Origin: Gymnothorax reevesii
Taxonomy: Eukaryota > Chordata > Actinopteri > Anguilliformes > Muraenidae
Length of the DNA stretch: 64,000 nucleotides
Assembly: GCA_029721435.1 (NCBI GenBank)
Contig: CM056573.1
Span: forward strand, 99,005,447-99,069,446
Direction of reading: 5' to 3'
Positions 1 through 12,468 of this stretch are shown piece after piece. The position numbers were made by a program, and so were the translations under genes. The number at the start of each line of letters is the position of its first letter. Position 1 is the stretch's first letter. A model generated the notes under the pieces. It did not search any database and was not told the DNA's origin. It saw nothing but the letters and a program-made list of their open reading frames with translations.

Positions 1-330
1 CAAGATACTCTTGAAGTGGCTTAATACAAAGGAAATATATGAGATATGACACTATGTGTGCTGACAAGCATGTCACATTTGCTTTGAATTCATGCAAGCA
101 TGCGTGACTTTCTCCTTGGGATACAGGGTGCTCTGTAGGCCTTACGGAATACAAACAGAGGAACATCCGGCAAGACACTCAAAGAGGCGTAATACAAAGG
201 AAATATACTATGTGAGATATGAGACTGTGTGGTGACAAGCATGTCACATTTCTTTTGAATTCAAGCAAGCATGCGAGACCCTCTGCTCTGGTTGCAGGGA
301 AATCAGCTGGAATGCTGAACATCTGGCAAG
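1..330. repeat. Tandem repeat, about two units of 156-170 bp
   Basis: A unit beginning CAAGATACTC at position 1 recurs as CAAGACACTC at 171, and a third unit begins at 327 (CAAGACACC). Shared blocks include TAATACAAAGGAAATATA, GACAAGCATGTCACATTT and GCAAGCATGCG. Unit lengths are 170 and 156 bp, so the units differ by small indels. The window edge cuts the array, so its full extent is unknown. It looks like the end of a satellite or minisatellite. Confidence 0.85.
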
Positions 331-1038
331 ACACCAGTACATTGTCTAACATACATTCCTTTCTTATGAGGTATTAGATGCTTTGTCAATATGTTTACAA
401 TAATCTTTTCCCCCTTAAATGCATACTTTTTAATACTATTTTCAGTCTTCTTTTATAATCTGATAAACAAAAGGTCAAAACGATATGCAGAATTACGGAG
501 AGAGTTGAGGTTTTTTCTAATTAATAAGATATCCATCCTTGCAATCTCGAATCAATGCGTATACATAAATTAATCTTTTTGTCATTATCACCTCTTAATA
601 ATTACAGGCTACATATAGCCTAGGTTTTAATTGTTCAGTAAAAAAGTGAGGATTGACTATCAATCAGGCATAGTACGTGGAAACAGGTTGACAAAATCCA
701 GCGGTATAAAGGTGAAGTCACTGCCTCCTCTGACCGCACGCCTTTGAACCTGATTGATGTGACCTTTCCCAATTTTACCTTTAATACAAAAGAGCTACCA
801 GCCCAGGTGCCGTACACATCTTCTTCTAGCTGAACGAACATGGCACCTTGCTTAAGTGGTCTTATACCTGATATTTACTCGCAGATTAATTGGTGTAAAA
901 TAATTAGAATAATAATAATGGCTTATCGTTTGGATAGCAGAGATTGTGTATTTATTTGGCGATGCAAGTTCACCATAGGTTTCTCATCCTTTAAACCAAA
1001 ATCAGCCAAAAGCCTGAAGTGATCTGTGTAAAACTGCA
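331..1038. other. Non-coding stretch, nothing recognised
   Basis: AT-rich sequence with only short random ORFs on both strands. No exon, RNA gene or repeat family could be supported here. Confidence 0.5.
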
Positions 1039-2459
1039 CCCCTAATTCCGTAATAGTTGGGACAAAGTGTTAATTGTGAAAAAAATCAAAATGCAATGAC
1101 TTCCAGATCACCGGAGCTAATATGTTATTTACAATAGAACATTGATAACATTTCAAATGTTGAACTGAGACATTTTACATTTTTATCCATAAAATGAGCT
1201 TATTTCATATTTTCAGGCTACAACAGGTATCAAAAAAGTTGGGACAAAGGAAAAAAAGGACTGAAAAAGCTATTAATATGAGAATCAGCTGAAAGAACAT
1301 TTAGAAAGTAATTAAGTTAACTGGCATCAGATGTGTAACATGATTGGCTGTAAAAGGGATGTCTTAGAGAGGCTGAGTCTCTCAGAAGTAAAGATGGCCA
1401 GAGGCTCTCCAACCTGTGAAGCCTTGCGTAAAAAATTGTGGAATACAATTTCGGACAAGGCCGAAAACCTTTACTGGATGCCTTGTGATATTTGGGCCCT
1501 CAGATGCCACTGCATCACTCACCGGCATGATTCTGTCATTGACATTACTAACTGGGCCCAGGAATACTTCAAGAAACCACTGTCAGTAAACACAGTCAGC
1601 CGTGCCATCCATTGATGCCACCTAAAACTCTATCATGCAAAAAGGATGCCATTGTTGAGCATGATCCAGAAACGCCGCCGTGTTCAGTGGCGCCAAGGCT
1701 CATTTAAAATGGACTGTAGCTAAGTGGCAAAGTGTCCTGTGGTCAGACGAGTCCAAATTTGAGATTCTTGTTGGAAATCATGGGCGTCGTGTCTTCCGGG
1801 CCCCTCCTGTTATCAGCATTCAGTTCAAAAGCCAGCATCTCTGATGGTATGGGGATGCATTAGTGCATGCAGTGTGGGACACTTGTATGTTTTAAAAAGC
1901 ATCATGAATTTGAAAAGTATATAAAGCTTTTTGAGCAACATATGCTCCCCTCCAGATGACATCTATTCCAGGGAAGGCGTAGTGTATTTCTGCAGGACGA
2001 TGCAAAACCACATACTGCAACTATTACAACAGCATGGCTTCATAGTAGAAGAGTCCGTGTGCTGAACTGGCCTGCCTGCAGTCCTGATCTTTCAACGATT
2101 GAGAATATTTGGCGCAAAATTAAATTAAAAGTCTGTCAAAGGAGACCCAAAACTCTCCAGCAGCTAGAGGCCTGTATTAAACAAGAGTGGGGTCAAATTC
2201 CAATGGCTAAACTCAAGAAACTTGTCTCCTCAATGCCCAGACACCTCCATTCTGTGTTAAAAATATGAGAGGATGCTACCCCATGGTAAACAGGCCCCTG
2301 TCCCAACTTTTTTGAGACCTGTTGTAGCCTTGAGGTATCAAATTTGAAATGAGCTCATTTTGTCGATAAAATTTGAAAATTTCTCAGTTGCAACATTTGC
2401 TACATTATCTCTGTTCTATTGTGAATAAAATACTGGCTGGTGTGATTTGAAAGTCATTG
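1039..2459 (+). mobile_element. Tc1-like DNA transposon, copy 1 (degenerate)
   Basis: The left end (CCCCTAATTCCG, then TTGGGACAAAG) and the right end are long inverted repeats of about 170-200 bp: the reverse complement of 2290-2459 matches 1085-1254, including CAAAAAAGTTGGGACA. The right terminus is shorter than the left: it stops at GAAAGTCATTG, so the outermost 45 or so bases are missing. The interior holds a broken Tc1-type transposase on the + strand. A second copy lies at 27821. The outer flank is CA at the left rather than the expected TA, and the right flank is lost. Confidence 0.85.
1331..2268 (+). pseudogene. Tc1-like transposase, broken
   Basis: The N-terminal ORF (1331-1615) contains MARGSPTCEALRKK and, further on, HCITHRHDSVIDIT. 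Copy 2 at 28117 has an intact helix-turn-helix segment between these two blocks; here it is replaced by an unrelated short stretch, consistent with a deletion of roughly 100 bp. The C-terminal ORF (2059-2268) begins NWPACSPDLSTIENIW, the region around the last catalytic acidic residue of Tc1/mariner DDE transposases. Frameshifts separate the two. In an active element the protein would cut and paste the transposon in the nucleus; this copy cannot make it. Confidence 0.85.
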
Positions 2460-2640
2460 GCCCTCATTTATCAAACATGCTTACACCAAAAAAATGGGTG
2501 TACGCCAAAACTCCCGCAAAGATCGGCATTCATCAATTTGAATGTGAGCGAACTGACCACAAAAATCTCACGCCAGGTCTGACCAGGTGTACACAGATTT
2601 GAAACCAGGGAACAACATGCACGAACGAGTGCAGCAGTCA
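2460..2640. repeat. Short dispersed repeat fragment between Tc1 and LINE
   Basis: Begins GGCCCTCATTTATCAAAC, a start I associate from memory with abundant non-autonomous DNA repeats of fish. It abuts the truncated Tc1-like end on one side and the LINE on the other. The class is not determined. Confidence 0.35.
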
Positions 2641-5600
2641 AAATGAGTAATAAACCATATGCAGCGATGTGGACATCATGCTGTTGTTGCTGTTATGGAA
2701 GCTGATGGCGTTACATGCACTAACGATTATTCACTTTTAAAGCAGCAAAGCGTAGTGGGGGGCTTGAAGCAGCGGCCACATGGGAAATCAAGGGGGAAGA
2801 GCATTAGTAATAACCTGAAATGTTTTTATTTAAATGCAAGAAGCATAAAAAATAAATTTCCAGCACTTGAGACTGTAATGATTAGTGAGGGCTATGACAT
2901 AGTTGGGATTACAGAGACATGGCTAAGTGAAGAGGATGGAGATTAGTATGATATAAAAGGTTATAAGCTCTTTAGGAAGGATAGATGTAATAGGTGAGGA
3001 GGGGGCGTAGCAATCTATGTGAACGAAAACATAAATGTACAGGAAATTTTCAGAAATTGAACATTCCTTGTCCTGTGACGATATCTGGGTCAGGCTCATT
3101 GGGAAACACGAGACAGGTTTAAACATAGGAGTATGCTAGCGACTACCAGCTTTGGACAGTACAATCAATGAAATCCTTTTTAGGAGGATTACGCAAGGCT
3201 GTAGAGGTGGAGGAACTATTATTATGGGAGACTTAAATTACCCTGGTATCAATTGGGAAATGGTGAAAGGACAGGGTAGGGGGGAGGAAGAATTTCTAGA
3301 TGTTATAAATGATAATTTCTTGGTGCAGTATGTTAATAAACCTACCAGAGAGAAGGCAATTTTAGACTTATTGCTCTGTAATGACCCAGATAGAATTAGC
3401 AATACTGGAGCCACTTGGGACAAGTGATCACTGCTGTTAATTTTGATGTTTCATGGGAAGTTAAAAAGGTGTATGCAAAAACAAGAATTTTCAATTTTAG
3501 GCAAGCAAACTTTGACAGGATGCACTCATATCTAAGTGAAATAAAATGGGATACACTCCTGGACTGTGAGTCAGTAAATGAGATGTGGGAAAGATTTAAG
3601 GGGGTTTTACTTGAATCACAATGCAGATTCATTCCAAAGGTGTCCAAAAGTAAGCTGAAAAAGCAGAATCCTCAGTGGATGACCAAAAGTATTCGTAGGA
3701 TTTTGAGGGAAAATAGGAAACTTTATAAGATGTACATAAAGGATGACAATGAGAACTCTAAGGCTGAATACTGTAAAATGCGGGCTGTGGTCAAAAAAGA
3801 GCTGAGGAATGCTAGAAGACTGTATGAAAGACAAATTGCAGAGGGGGCAAAAACTAACCCAAAGCGCTTCTTTCAGTACTGTAGCAGAAAAGGGAAAGTT
3901 AAAGAGCAGGTTAAGTGCATAAAGAATAAAAACGTATCGCTGCTATTTGATAACAAGGATATTGCGGATCACTTAAACAGTTACTTTGTTGAGAATTTAA
4001 CCTCAGAGGGGGTCTTTATTTGGCCAGAGGGCATGTTCAATGCTCAAGATTATTTAGCGAAAATTGAGGTTCGGGATAACAAAGTATTAGACAAGTTGCA
4101 TAAACTAAAGGCATATAAGGCGGCGGGTCCTGATGGCTTATATCCTAGAGTACTCAGGGAAGTTGGTGAGATCATCTTTAAGCCGCCATCCACCATCTTC
4201 AGACGGTCTTAGAAACTGTAGAAATACAAAATGATTGGAAACAGGACAATATAATACCAATATATAAGAAAGGGGACCGTTCCGAGCCAGGAAACTACTG
4301 GCCAGTCAGTTTAACTTGCATTGTGTGCAAAATATTGGAATCTATCATAAAAGATGAGCTGGACTTATTTCTTGAACGTAACAGTATCTTGAGGAATAGC
4401 CAACATGGTTTTCAGAAGGAAAGGTCATGCCTGACAAACCTGGAATTTTTTGAAGAGGTCACCAGGACTTATGAACAGAGCAGGGTTTATGACATCATAT
4501 ACTGTGATTTTCAGAAAGCATTCGATACAGTACCGCTTAAGAGACTAATTTTTAAAATGAGCTCCATTGGAATTACAGGAGGTATTCTGGAGTGGATTCA
4601 AAACTGGTTACAGGACAGAAAACAAAGAGTGGTGGTCAGTGGTATCTCATCTGAGCTAGATATGGTGGGGAGTGGCGTCCCCCAGGGATCGGTGTTGGGA
4701 CCCCTGCTGTTCCTCATCAACATTAATGACCTTGATAGGAATATTGAGAGCAGATTGGTGAAATTTGCAGATGATACTAAATTGGGGGGTTTGGCAAATA
4801 GTTTAGGGGCCATTAAAGTGATTCAGGATGATTTGGATAGAATCCAGAATTGGGCAGAAATGTGGCAAATGAAATTTAATCTAGCAAAATTGTTGTACAT
4901 GTTGTACTTGTAGGTAGTAAAAACATTAGATGGGATTACTTAATGGGAGGTTTAAAACTGGAATGTGCTGCACACGAGAAAGATCTGGGAGTGATTGTTG
5001 ACCAAACCCTCACAAGTTCTAGCCATTGTGCCGTAGCAGTTAAAAAAGCCAATCAGATGCTGGTATACATTACCAAAAGTATTGAGTGCTAATCTAAGGA
5101 GCTGATGCTTCTTTTGTACAACACGTTCGTTAGACCACATCTGGAGTATTGTGTACAGTTCTGGGGACCATACTTTAAGAAAGATATAGAGGCTCTAGAG
5201 AAAGTTCAGTGAAGAGCCACTAAGCTTATTCCAGGTTTAAAAGATGAAAGCTACGAGAAGAGGCTGAAGATCCTTAATCTCTTTAGTCTTAGGAAAAGGA
5301 GACTCAGGGGTGATTTGATTGAGGTCTTTAAATATGTTAAAGGGATTAACAAAGTGAATAAAGAAGGATTCCTTCGACCAAGTGTTGTGAGTAGAACTCG
5401 GGGTCACAAATGGAAGTTGACCAAAGGTAAATTTAGCACTGATATTTGGAAATATTTCTTCACCCAAAGAGTAATTTCAATGTGGAATAGCTTGCCTGAC
5501 CATATTGCTAAGGCAGAGACCTTGGGGGTTTTCAAGAGCAGGCTTGACTTAAAGCTAGATACCATTGAGTCATTCAGTATCTGAAGGGATATATTCACAA

Positions 5601-5665
5601 TAGTATAAAGAAACTGGGGAGCTTAGTTGGGCTGAAAGGCCTGTTCTTGCCATTCATGTTATGTT
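2641..5665 (+). mobile_element. Non-LTR retrotransposon, CR1/L2-like, degenerate
   Basis: A near full-length ORF2 region runs left to right with endonuclease and reverse transcriptase blocks, followed by a short 3' UTR containing GGGCTGAAAGGCCTGTTC and ending in a short (TTATG)n-like tail. The order, the spacing and the tail match CR1/L2-type LINEs of the Jockey superfamily. The 5' limit is uncertain because no clear target duplication is visible. An A/T-rich simple repeat follows the tail. Confidence 0.8.
2815..5584 (+). pseudogene. LINE ORF2 (endonuclease and reverse transcriptase), broken
   Basis: Endonuclease motifs appear in order: LNARSIKNK and DIVGITETWL (2830-2925), then IIMGDLNYPGINW (about 3218-3256) and ILDLLL. 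The reverse transcriptase block (about 4265-4910) contains CDFQKAFDTVP with the first catalytic Asp, GVPQGSVLGPLLFL, and FADDTK, the catalytic Asp pair. The C-terminal end (5315-5584) contains KYFFTQRVISMWNSLP, typical of this clade. At least four frame breaks or stops separate the fragments (near 2946, 3427, 4212 and 4913), so it is inactive. Confidence 0.85.
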
Positions 5666-5671
5666 ATGTTA

Positions 5672-5760
5672 TTAGTAAAATGAATAAATAGGCTTAACAG
5701 ATAAATAGGCTAAATTAATAAATGATTGAATGAATGAATAAATAAATCAATAAGACACCT
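5672..5760. repeat. AATA/AATG-rich simple repeat
   Basis: Irregular AATAAATA, AATGAATG and GATAAATAGGC repeats directly after the LINE tail. Probably expanded from the LINE 3' tail. Confidence 0.6.
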
Positions 5761-6159
5761 GTGTTGAGAAATTAATTAAACGTATATTTTGAGACACCCT
5801 GCTTGTCAGGCCAGACGGCTGACAATTACAATCAATTTGATTAAGCGCAATGCGTGGCTTGGCAGATATGCAATGTCGTATGTCAGATGCTCATGCAGTC
5901 AGATATATATTGAAAAACAAAAGAAACACAAGTTAATTTACACTAGTTTCATCAAACTTTTCTTTATCTTGCGGTCACTTTGACTGAGTAACCATCAAGG
6001 TACAACTAATTTGCTAACTTGCTTTTCTTTCGTTGCTCAGTATATACACTTTGACCATGATCACTTTTTTTTAACCTACATGTGAAGCATTTGGATTGTC
6101 AATTATGTAGGCCATATAACATGAAGTATCATGGATCTATCAATTGAATTTATTAAGGC

Positions 6160-6425
6160 CGATGTTATTCATACTTATGTGTGTGGCAAATGCTGAATTT
6201 TTTTTTCTTGGCCACACATAAAAGTGCGCCAGTTGATGACCATTCCAGTGCCACATAGAAAGTACCGCTTAAAATAAGTTTAACCAAGAAAAATTTTTTA
6301 GCTTTGGACACACCTAAAATAAGTGTGGGAAATTGAGAAATGTGTATCTTGGCCACATTAATAAGTGCATCTAACAAGAATTTAGGTCAATTTTTGAGCT
6401 TGGACGCACTTAAATAAGTGTAAAT
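6160..6425. repeat. Degenerate repeat of a TTGG(C/A)CACA...AATAAGTG unit
   Basis: The motif pair TTGGCCACA/TTGGACACA and A(A)TAAGTG recurs about four times (near 6208, 6303, 6349 and 6400) at irregular spacing. Low-copy, decayed repeat; origin unknown. Confidence 0.5.
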
Positions 6426-6453
6426 AGTCACTTTGATTTATTAATGAATTAAA

Positions 6454-6591
6454 TCAAACCTCTGCTGCACTCCGGTTTTCCACCCCAATGGTGTTTATCG
6501 CAGCAGCAATAGTTTTCCAAACTGCAGCCTTCTGGGCTCCTTTTATGCCTCTCTTAAGGCTTCCAAATAAAATTATTTTGTTTTTCTCCAT
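6454..6591 (-). pseudogene. Myb/SANT-like DNA-binding domain remnant
   Basis: A 45-codon ORF on the minus strand starts at an ATG in a good context (CCAAGATGG). It contains LFGSLKRGIKGAQKAAVWK and then TIAAAINTIGVENRSAAEV before a stop. This pattern (Trp followed by an Ile/Ala-rich helix, a Gly-Val turn, then an Arg-Ser start of the next helix) resembles the first two helices of the Myb/SANT-like domain found in the accessory protein of Harbinger-type transposons and in related domesticated genes. The third, DNA-contacting helix is missing, so it is probably a truncated transposon gene. Family assignment is by eye. Confidence 0.55.
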
Positions 6592-6609
6592 CTTGGACGT
6601 GATAATTTA

Positions 6610-6840
6610 TATTGTCTGCATGCTGATAAAATCTTCAAAGTGTTAAGCTTTACAGGATAAAAAAAAAAGTTTAATTTGGCATGTAAGAATGCAGTTGAGC
6701 TGTGTTCAGGTAGGATGACTAATGTATTTCGTATTTTGCAATGTTTACGTTATTATCGTGGACATACAAGTTTCTGTTTCTCATCAAATTGTAGATCCGA
6801 GGTTTTATCAGCAGGCCGATGATATTTCTTTCACAGTGAA
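6610..6840. repeat. Dispersed repeat, copy 1 (paired with 7985-8200)
   Basis: Shares with 7985-8200 the blocks CTTTACAGG, TTTAATTT(T/G)GCATGT, GTGGACATA and GGTTTTA(T/C)CAGCAGGCCGA. It lies just beside the Myb/SANT-like remnant, so both may belong to one Harbinger-like element. Confidence 0.6.
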
Positions 6841-7984
6841 GTTCTTTCTTCTTTCCCGTCTTTTGAGAGTCCATGTCGTAAAGTGGGCAGGACTACGCCT
6901 CCCTTTCATACAATTCATGGGAACCGGGGGGGTCCATATTCTCAATCAGTTACAGGCTGTGCTTTCTGGCGAATATTCAATAAAGGGTTTGGGTGTGCCA
7001 TCTATGGTTAGAATAGTGTAACTGCGTGCATAAATAGAGCAGCTCCATGCCCACTGGCGTCCTCATCTATGCAGAGGGGATAACAATTGAACAATTTATT
7101 GACTGAACAACCAAGACCAATAAATGACCTATAATAAATAAGAAATGGTAAAGTAAAGGTGATTGCCTATTGGTTACATTTACTTATATAATTGATATGG
7201 TATTGTAAGGATGGAACTATAAATGCAAAATATCCAAAACTTTTGCTAACTTCGCAGCAGTTTTTTTTTTTTTTTTTGGCCATTCTAACAATTGTCATTC
7301 CACTGTGCATCATGCCTATCAAAGCCCTTTAGTCGTGACTACATTCAGAATATAGACTGGACTCTCGTGGCTTAGCACTTATGAGCCTCGCAAGCTAATT
7401 TAAGCAAATCTATTGCATTTCACAAGCTACATGAGCACAGAAATTAAAAAGATGTATTGATATTTGACGTAATCTTTTATTTGCAGAAGAAAACGTTGCA
7501 TAATTTTGTTGTCCAATTATTTCATTGATGTATTTTATAAAATGCAAAATTACAGGAGACTAAAGCTGTACGTAGCCATACATTATGCTTAAAGGTGCCA
7601 TCCCAGGCGGCTCATGTTTTGGCAAAATTATAAAAATCTGAGTAAATCTGGTAAGTATTAGACAGCAATCAATTACGTAAGTGATTTGACATATCAATGA
7701 CGACATTTGGTCATCTGTGTCAGGAGCAGGAGCCAAAATTAGGCTACCAATCAAATTAGTCTCAGACAACTTTAATTGGATGGCATTCAGACGGAGTCAT
7801 GGCGCAGCCGAATGAGGAGCCAGTTTTCCGACCTCCAACTGCACCCAGTCAGCTAAAAAGACAAAAACCTTCATTGAAAGTATGAAAGAGAGACAAGAAT
7901 ATGTAGAAATTGCAAATGCAACTTGAGTATCCCTTGGCAGAGAAACATTTTTTCATTCATCGCAGCATAATCATCAAACATGTC

Positions 7985-8200
7985 CTCGACCTGCTGATAA
8001 AACCTTGAATCTGCAAAATGATAAACTTTACAGGAAAATAAAAAATAAATATATAATAAAAAATTATATAAATATCAGTTAAAATATTAATAAAATAAAA
8101 AATGTTTAATTTTGCATGTTAGAATAGTGGACATATGAGTTTTTGTTTCTTATCAATTTGGAGATATGAGGTTTTACCAGCAGGCCGACGATATGTCAGC
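7985..8200. repeat. Dispersed repeat, copy 2
   Basis: Second copy of the 6610-6840 repeat in the same orientation, carrying an A/T-rich insertion (AAAATAAATATATAATA type) in the middle. No ORF of note. Confidence 0.6.
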
Positions 8201-11200
8201 ATTATCCATTGTACTGGCTTAGCTGTTAGCGTTTGGTGCAGAAGTAGGCGTGGCCTAAAGTTTGGTAAAAACTGAAAGTAGGCATGCCCGATGTTTCAGA
8301 TGTTGTTGGCAAGTGTAATCCCGTGAATCAGATATGGGTCACCTGAAAAAATACGGGTAACCGCACAGTAAAAAAAATTGGAATCCCGCAGCAAATCCAA
8401 TCTGGGCATCAAGACTTACAGTAAATACAGCCTCAGACTAGTAAGCTAGCTTCTTGTCTTTCTTTCTGTGTGAATGCTGTACATAGAAAGTGTAGTCTAT
8501 ACACATTGAGTAGTCAGGTCTAGGCTACTTTTGGTGTTAGCCACATAAGGTTAGCTACAGCCTAGTAATGGGTAGCTAATGTTTGCTTGTTGTTGTATGC
8601 CTAGAGACTGACACTAGCCTAGGGAACTTTTGTGTCAGCTATAATGCCCTGGTTATGCTGTGCATCCAGTGTTGAAAAATATAGGTGTTGTTGTTGGTAG
8701 CTTTGTGTGATGTAACATTAGATCTGACTGCCAGTGGCCTGTGTGTGGGCTATTATTCCTTGGCTATGCTGTAAATCCTGTGCAACCGCCATCGATATCC
8801 ACCGCTGCTAATGCTGTCTGTGGTGTCATGTTGTCTCTGGTGCTATCTAAATATGCTACCTCGCGGTTCTGCATTTGCGCAAACCTAAAATCTTGGGCTT
8901 TATTTCTTTGCTCACATCTCAAGTATCTTCAAAAATTATAAAAATCAAAAATTATGTTTTTTTTTTCGGTACGCCTTTCGACCTTTTAGCGTATTTATAT
9001 TTGCATGTAAACACTGGGTTTTCTTGAAATTGGATGATAATGGCATATATGGGCATATATCCTCAAACAAACTTATCCAACTCATTATAACATCTGTTTA
9101 TGTTATAATAAGATAACAAATGACAAATTTCGTTATTATTGTACACAAATTTATATTGCAATATTACAATGAGAGCAAAGACTTTATGATCGCTTTGCAT
9201 TGCAATTTTTTGACAAGGCAGTACAAATTGTCAGAACGCCGGCCACACTGGTCAGCTGTTTGAGGTGGAATGAAACGCGCACGAACTGAGTGGTAGGGGC
9301 GTGGTTTGGGTTATTCCTGATTGGACCGAGGGGGGGGGGGGGATTAAAAAAAGTTATGTGTAAATATTGTAAAATATAATTTCCTGACCATAAATTTATA
9401 TTTTGTCAGCTAATATTTATGTTTTTGTGACTCTTAAAATGATTGGTGGTGATGCATTCAAAATGTTATTTGATGGGTTCCTAAACTGATCTCATGTGAA
9501 TATCATAATTTCATCTTCATATGATAAGCCAAACCTGAAATTTATTATTTTATGCTATATAATGGTGTCTTTATTTTGTATTAATTTGCGTACTGGGAAA
9601 ATCCTTGTGAATCTCTCATAGTATGCCACCCCAAGATATTCTCTGGCTCCATCTGGCCCCCCCCAATAAATATTTTCTGCAGGCCCCACTGGCTCTGCAG
9701 GTGCCACTCTTTCACTGTGCAGTACAGCAGTTCTTCTAATACCATCCTAATACCAAAGAACTTATGACACAATATCTCTGTTGTAGACAAAATTCCAATA
9801 TTGAAATAAAATCATGAGACGTATGATCGTGTTGGGGCCCATTCCATTCATTTCAATTGTTTGGTGTAAGTTGGCCACAAAACTCAGTCAGATTTTGTCA
9901 TTTTCTCCTTCCATTCTGATAAAATCAAACCTGTTCAATACGATCAAAGTCTTTAGTCTTGGCACATGAAGACAGTGAATTTCAACGTGAACATTGTTAA
10001 TATCCAGAAGGTATGCTCCACAAGGTCTCCAGTCTTTGTAAAATCTTATGGTCTGTGAGTAAAATCTCTGTGACCTAATTACACACTGTATTTAGATGTG
10101 AGAGGGTTTCAGATACAAGTTTTTTTGAAAATCTTTTGAATCTCTTTTCAGAATGTTCCAGTGCATGGTAGTCATAACAAACATTTGCATTCAAATCTTA
10201 CTATTGATATTTTTTTCCTGATCCCACAGTTGTGAATTGCTCAGCAAATGTGAGCACATGAAAGTGCTAGTCTGATAGATGCCAAAGAACAGGAGATACT
10301 GTAGGGTAGGATAGCTTGTTTTCGTTCGATAAATAAAATCATTATTTGAAAACTGGATTTTCTCTTTACTTGTGTTATCTTTGTGAATTATTAAAATTAT
10401 TTTCATCTGAAACATTTAAGCCTGACAAATATGCAAACATGGAAGGAATCGGGAAGGTGCAAAAAATTTTTCACAGCTCTGGTGAGAAGACCTTCTCTCA
10501 AAATCAAAGTTTGACTGCTGGAGGGGGCAAAAGTTTTTTTTTTTTCTTTTTTGCCCCAGTGGAATTTCTTTTTTTCTGAAGGTCTGATGACAAAATTAGC
10601 AGGAGCCCGAAAAGCATCGCAGATCATGATGTAAGTTGTGTGAGATGAGCTGGGGTACATTAAAAAGTATCAGGAAAAAAAGTTTGTCTGTAAATGGTAT
10701 TGTCACAGTGTACTCCAGATCCAAGAACTGAACTGGGTTGAGAAAATTACATAATAATTTATTAACAGGAACAGGAGACAAATAAAGGAAATGTGTATAT
10801 GTTTAAATGTGATGCTCAGAATTAACAAGCGGGAACAGGAATAAGAAATACAAAGGCTTATGAAGAAAAGAAAACACAATAAAATAAAGCAGAGAAACAC
10901 AAAACCTAAACAATCTAACAAAATGTAAAATATTCAAAACCTAAACTACAAAAACACCATGAAGATAAAAGAATCTAAACCAGAAACAATGACTGCTCTT
11001 ATAAATATTTTTAGTTCAAGGAGCTAAACAGACTAGGAGCGAGACAGGGGCCTATTGCACAAAGGCGGAGAGTTAGACTGATCTCAAGCCCCATTTTGGT
11101 TGCACAGAGCGTGTGGGCTAAGCTGTGGCACTAGTTACTGTGGAAACAAAGTCTGTGGAGCTAGCCAGCTCCAGAGCAGGCTTACAAACTAGCTAAACTC

Positions 11201-11475
11201 CTTGCTCCAGCCAATTTCACCTCATCTCAGTGAGCAGTCACCCAAACTGAAAATCAGTGTCCTTAACAGTCATTCTGAATTGTCCACTACACATTGCTAT
11301 CTCAATTGTAGTAGGCCCAGAATAATTATCTTAAAAACTTGAGACCATTGACCAGTAAAATATCCAAATATTCAATCAGTCCCCATTCCGTGTCACATTT
11401 TGACCATATTTAGAAGCCGTCATCATCAGAGTTGTCCTTATTCCCCAAGTTGAGACTTCTTCCTGAGTATAAGAT
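8201..11475. other. Non-coding stretch without recognised genes
   Basis: No exon or transposon protein could be supported. It contains homopolymer runs (G12 near 9332, T-rich near 10540) and, from about 11047, a segment beginning GGGGCCTATTGCACAAAG that looks like the end of a non-autonomous DNA transposon. Short ORFs appear random. Confidence 0.5.
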
Positions 11476-11557
11476 GAGCAGTGCTGTGTGAAGGGGGTTA
11501 CCGTGTTTCAGCACGGCCTTAAATCGCTGCGGTAACCCCCTTTATACAGCACTGCTG
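11476..11557. repeat. Inverted repeat with 28-bp arms
   Basis: The left arm at 11476-11503 (GAGCAGTGCTGTGTGAAGGG, then GGTTACCG) is complementary to 11530-11557 (CGGTAACCCCC then ACAGCACTGCTG) with few mismatches and a 26-base loop. It could be a MITE core or a cruciform-forming repeat. No target duplication was identified. Confidence 0.75.
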
Positions 11558-12264
11558 CTACTACCTGTATTCTCCATCTTATTCAGACTGCGACGAGAAA
11601 GGTAAAGTTGTTACCTTAGCCCAAGATGCGTGTGCAGTGTCGCTTGCTTCGCGATACTGGAATCTAACATTTTCAGGAGGCTCCTTGACATTATTTTCTG
11701 ACGTTAACATTTCAATTTAAGTATGCCTCCATCAGAAGTGATTAAAAGCAGAAAATAAAGTCAACTAGTCCAAAAACGTATTCTAGATCGGACTATCATT
11801 TCGAGTTTGTGCAGGACAAAAAAAGGGGCTTGTAGCAAAAGTGTGGATAAAAATATGCTGGTAAAAATTTGTAAGCACTTGGGTTTGCTTGGCAGTTCAC
11901 GTGTGGATTTTATGCACAATCGCATCTGCCTATTTTCTTGTCTCGATGTTATATCTTAAATCTGCCTGGCAACAATGGTTTATCCCATTCACACAGACGT
12001 GTATCAGCTACTCCTTTTTGATGGCGCTGAGACACTTTCCGAGTTTACTTTCACTAGTTTAGCTCACTTTAATACTCCTCTCAAATGAAAGTGAAGGAGT
12101 AGCAAGCAGAGGAGCTCCAGAGACAACATCGTCCGCATGGGTTTGCCGCATCTATTGAGTATCAAAAGTGTTGATCAACAATTCTGTGATCGATCTCGGG
12201 GTCTATTTGAGGGAGCCGTGTGCGCGCACTCAGCCGGATCAACAGCAGCAGGCTTTGCTTAGCC

Positions 12265-12468
12265 CAAGGGTCCCCAATCTTTCCCAGAAAGGGCCGGAGT
12301 GGGTGCAGGCTTTCATTGCAACTAAGCAGCTACACACCTGATGCTACTAATCAAGCTTATTAGCAGAGAGTCCAGGGTTTGATTAGTAGCATCAGGTGTG
12401 TAGCTGCTTGGTTGCAATGAAAACCTGCGCCCACACCGGCCCTTTCTGGGAAAGATTGGGGACCCCTG
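12265..12468. mobile_element. hAT-type MITE A (204 bp hairpin)
   Basis: The ends are CAAGGGTCCCCAATCTTTCC and its near-exact reverse complement, and most of the element folds back on itself (GCAGCTACACACCTGATGCT pairs with the opposite arm). It is flanked by GCTTAGCC (12257-12264) and GCTTAGCT (12469-12476), an 8-bp target duplication with one mismatch. An 8-bp duplication and CA(A/G)GG termini point to hAT. Similar hairpins occur at 13356, 41716 and 43790. Confidence 0.9.
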
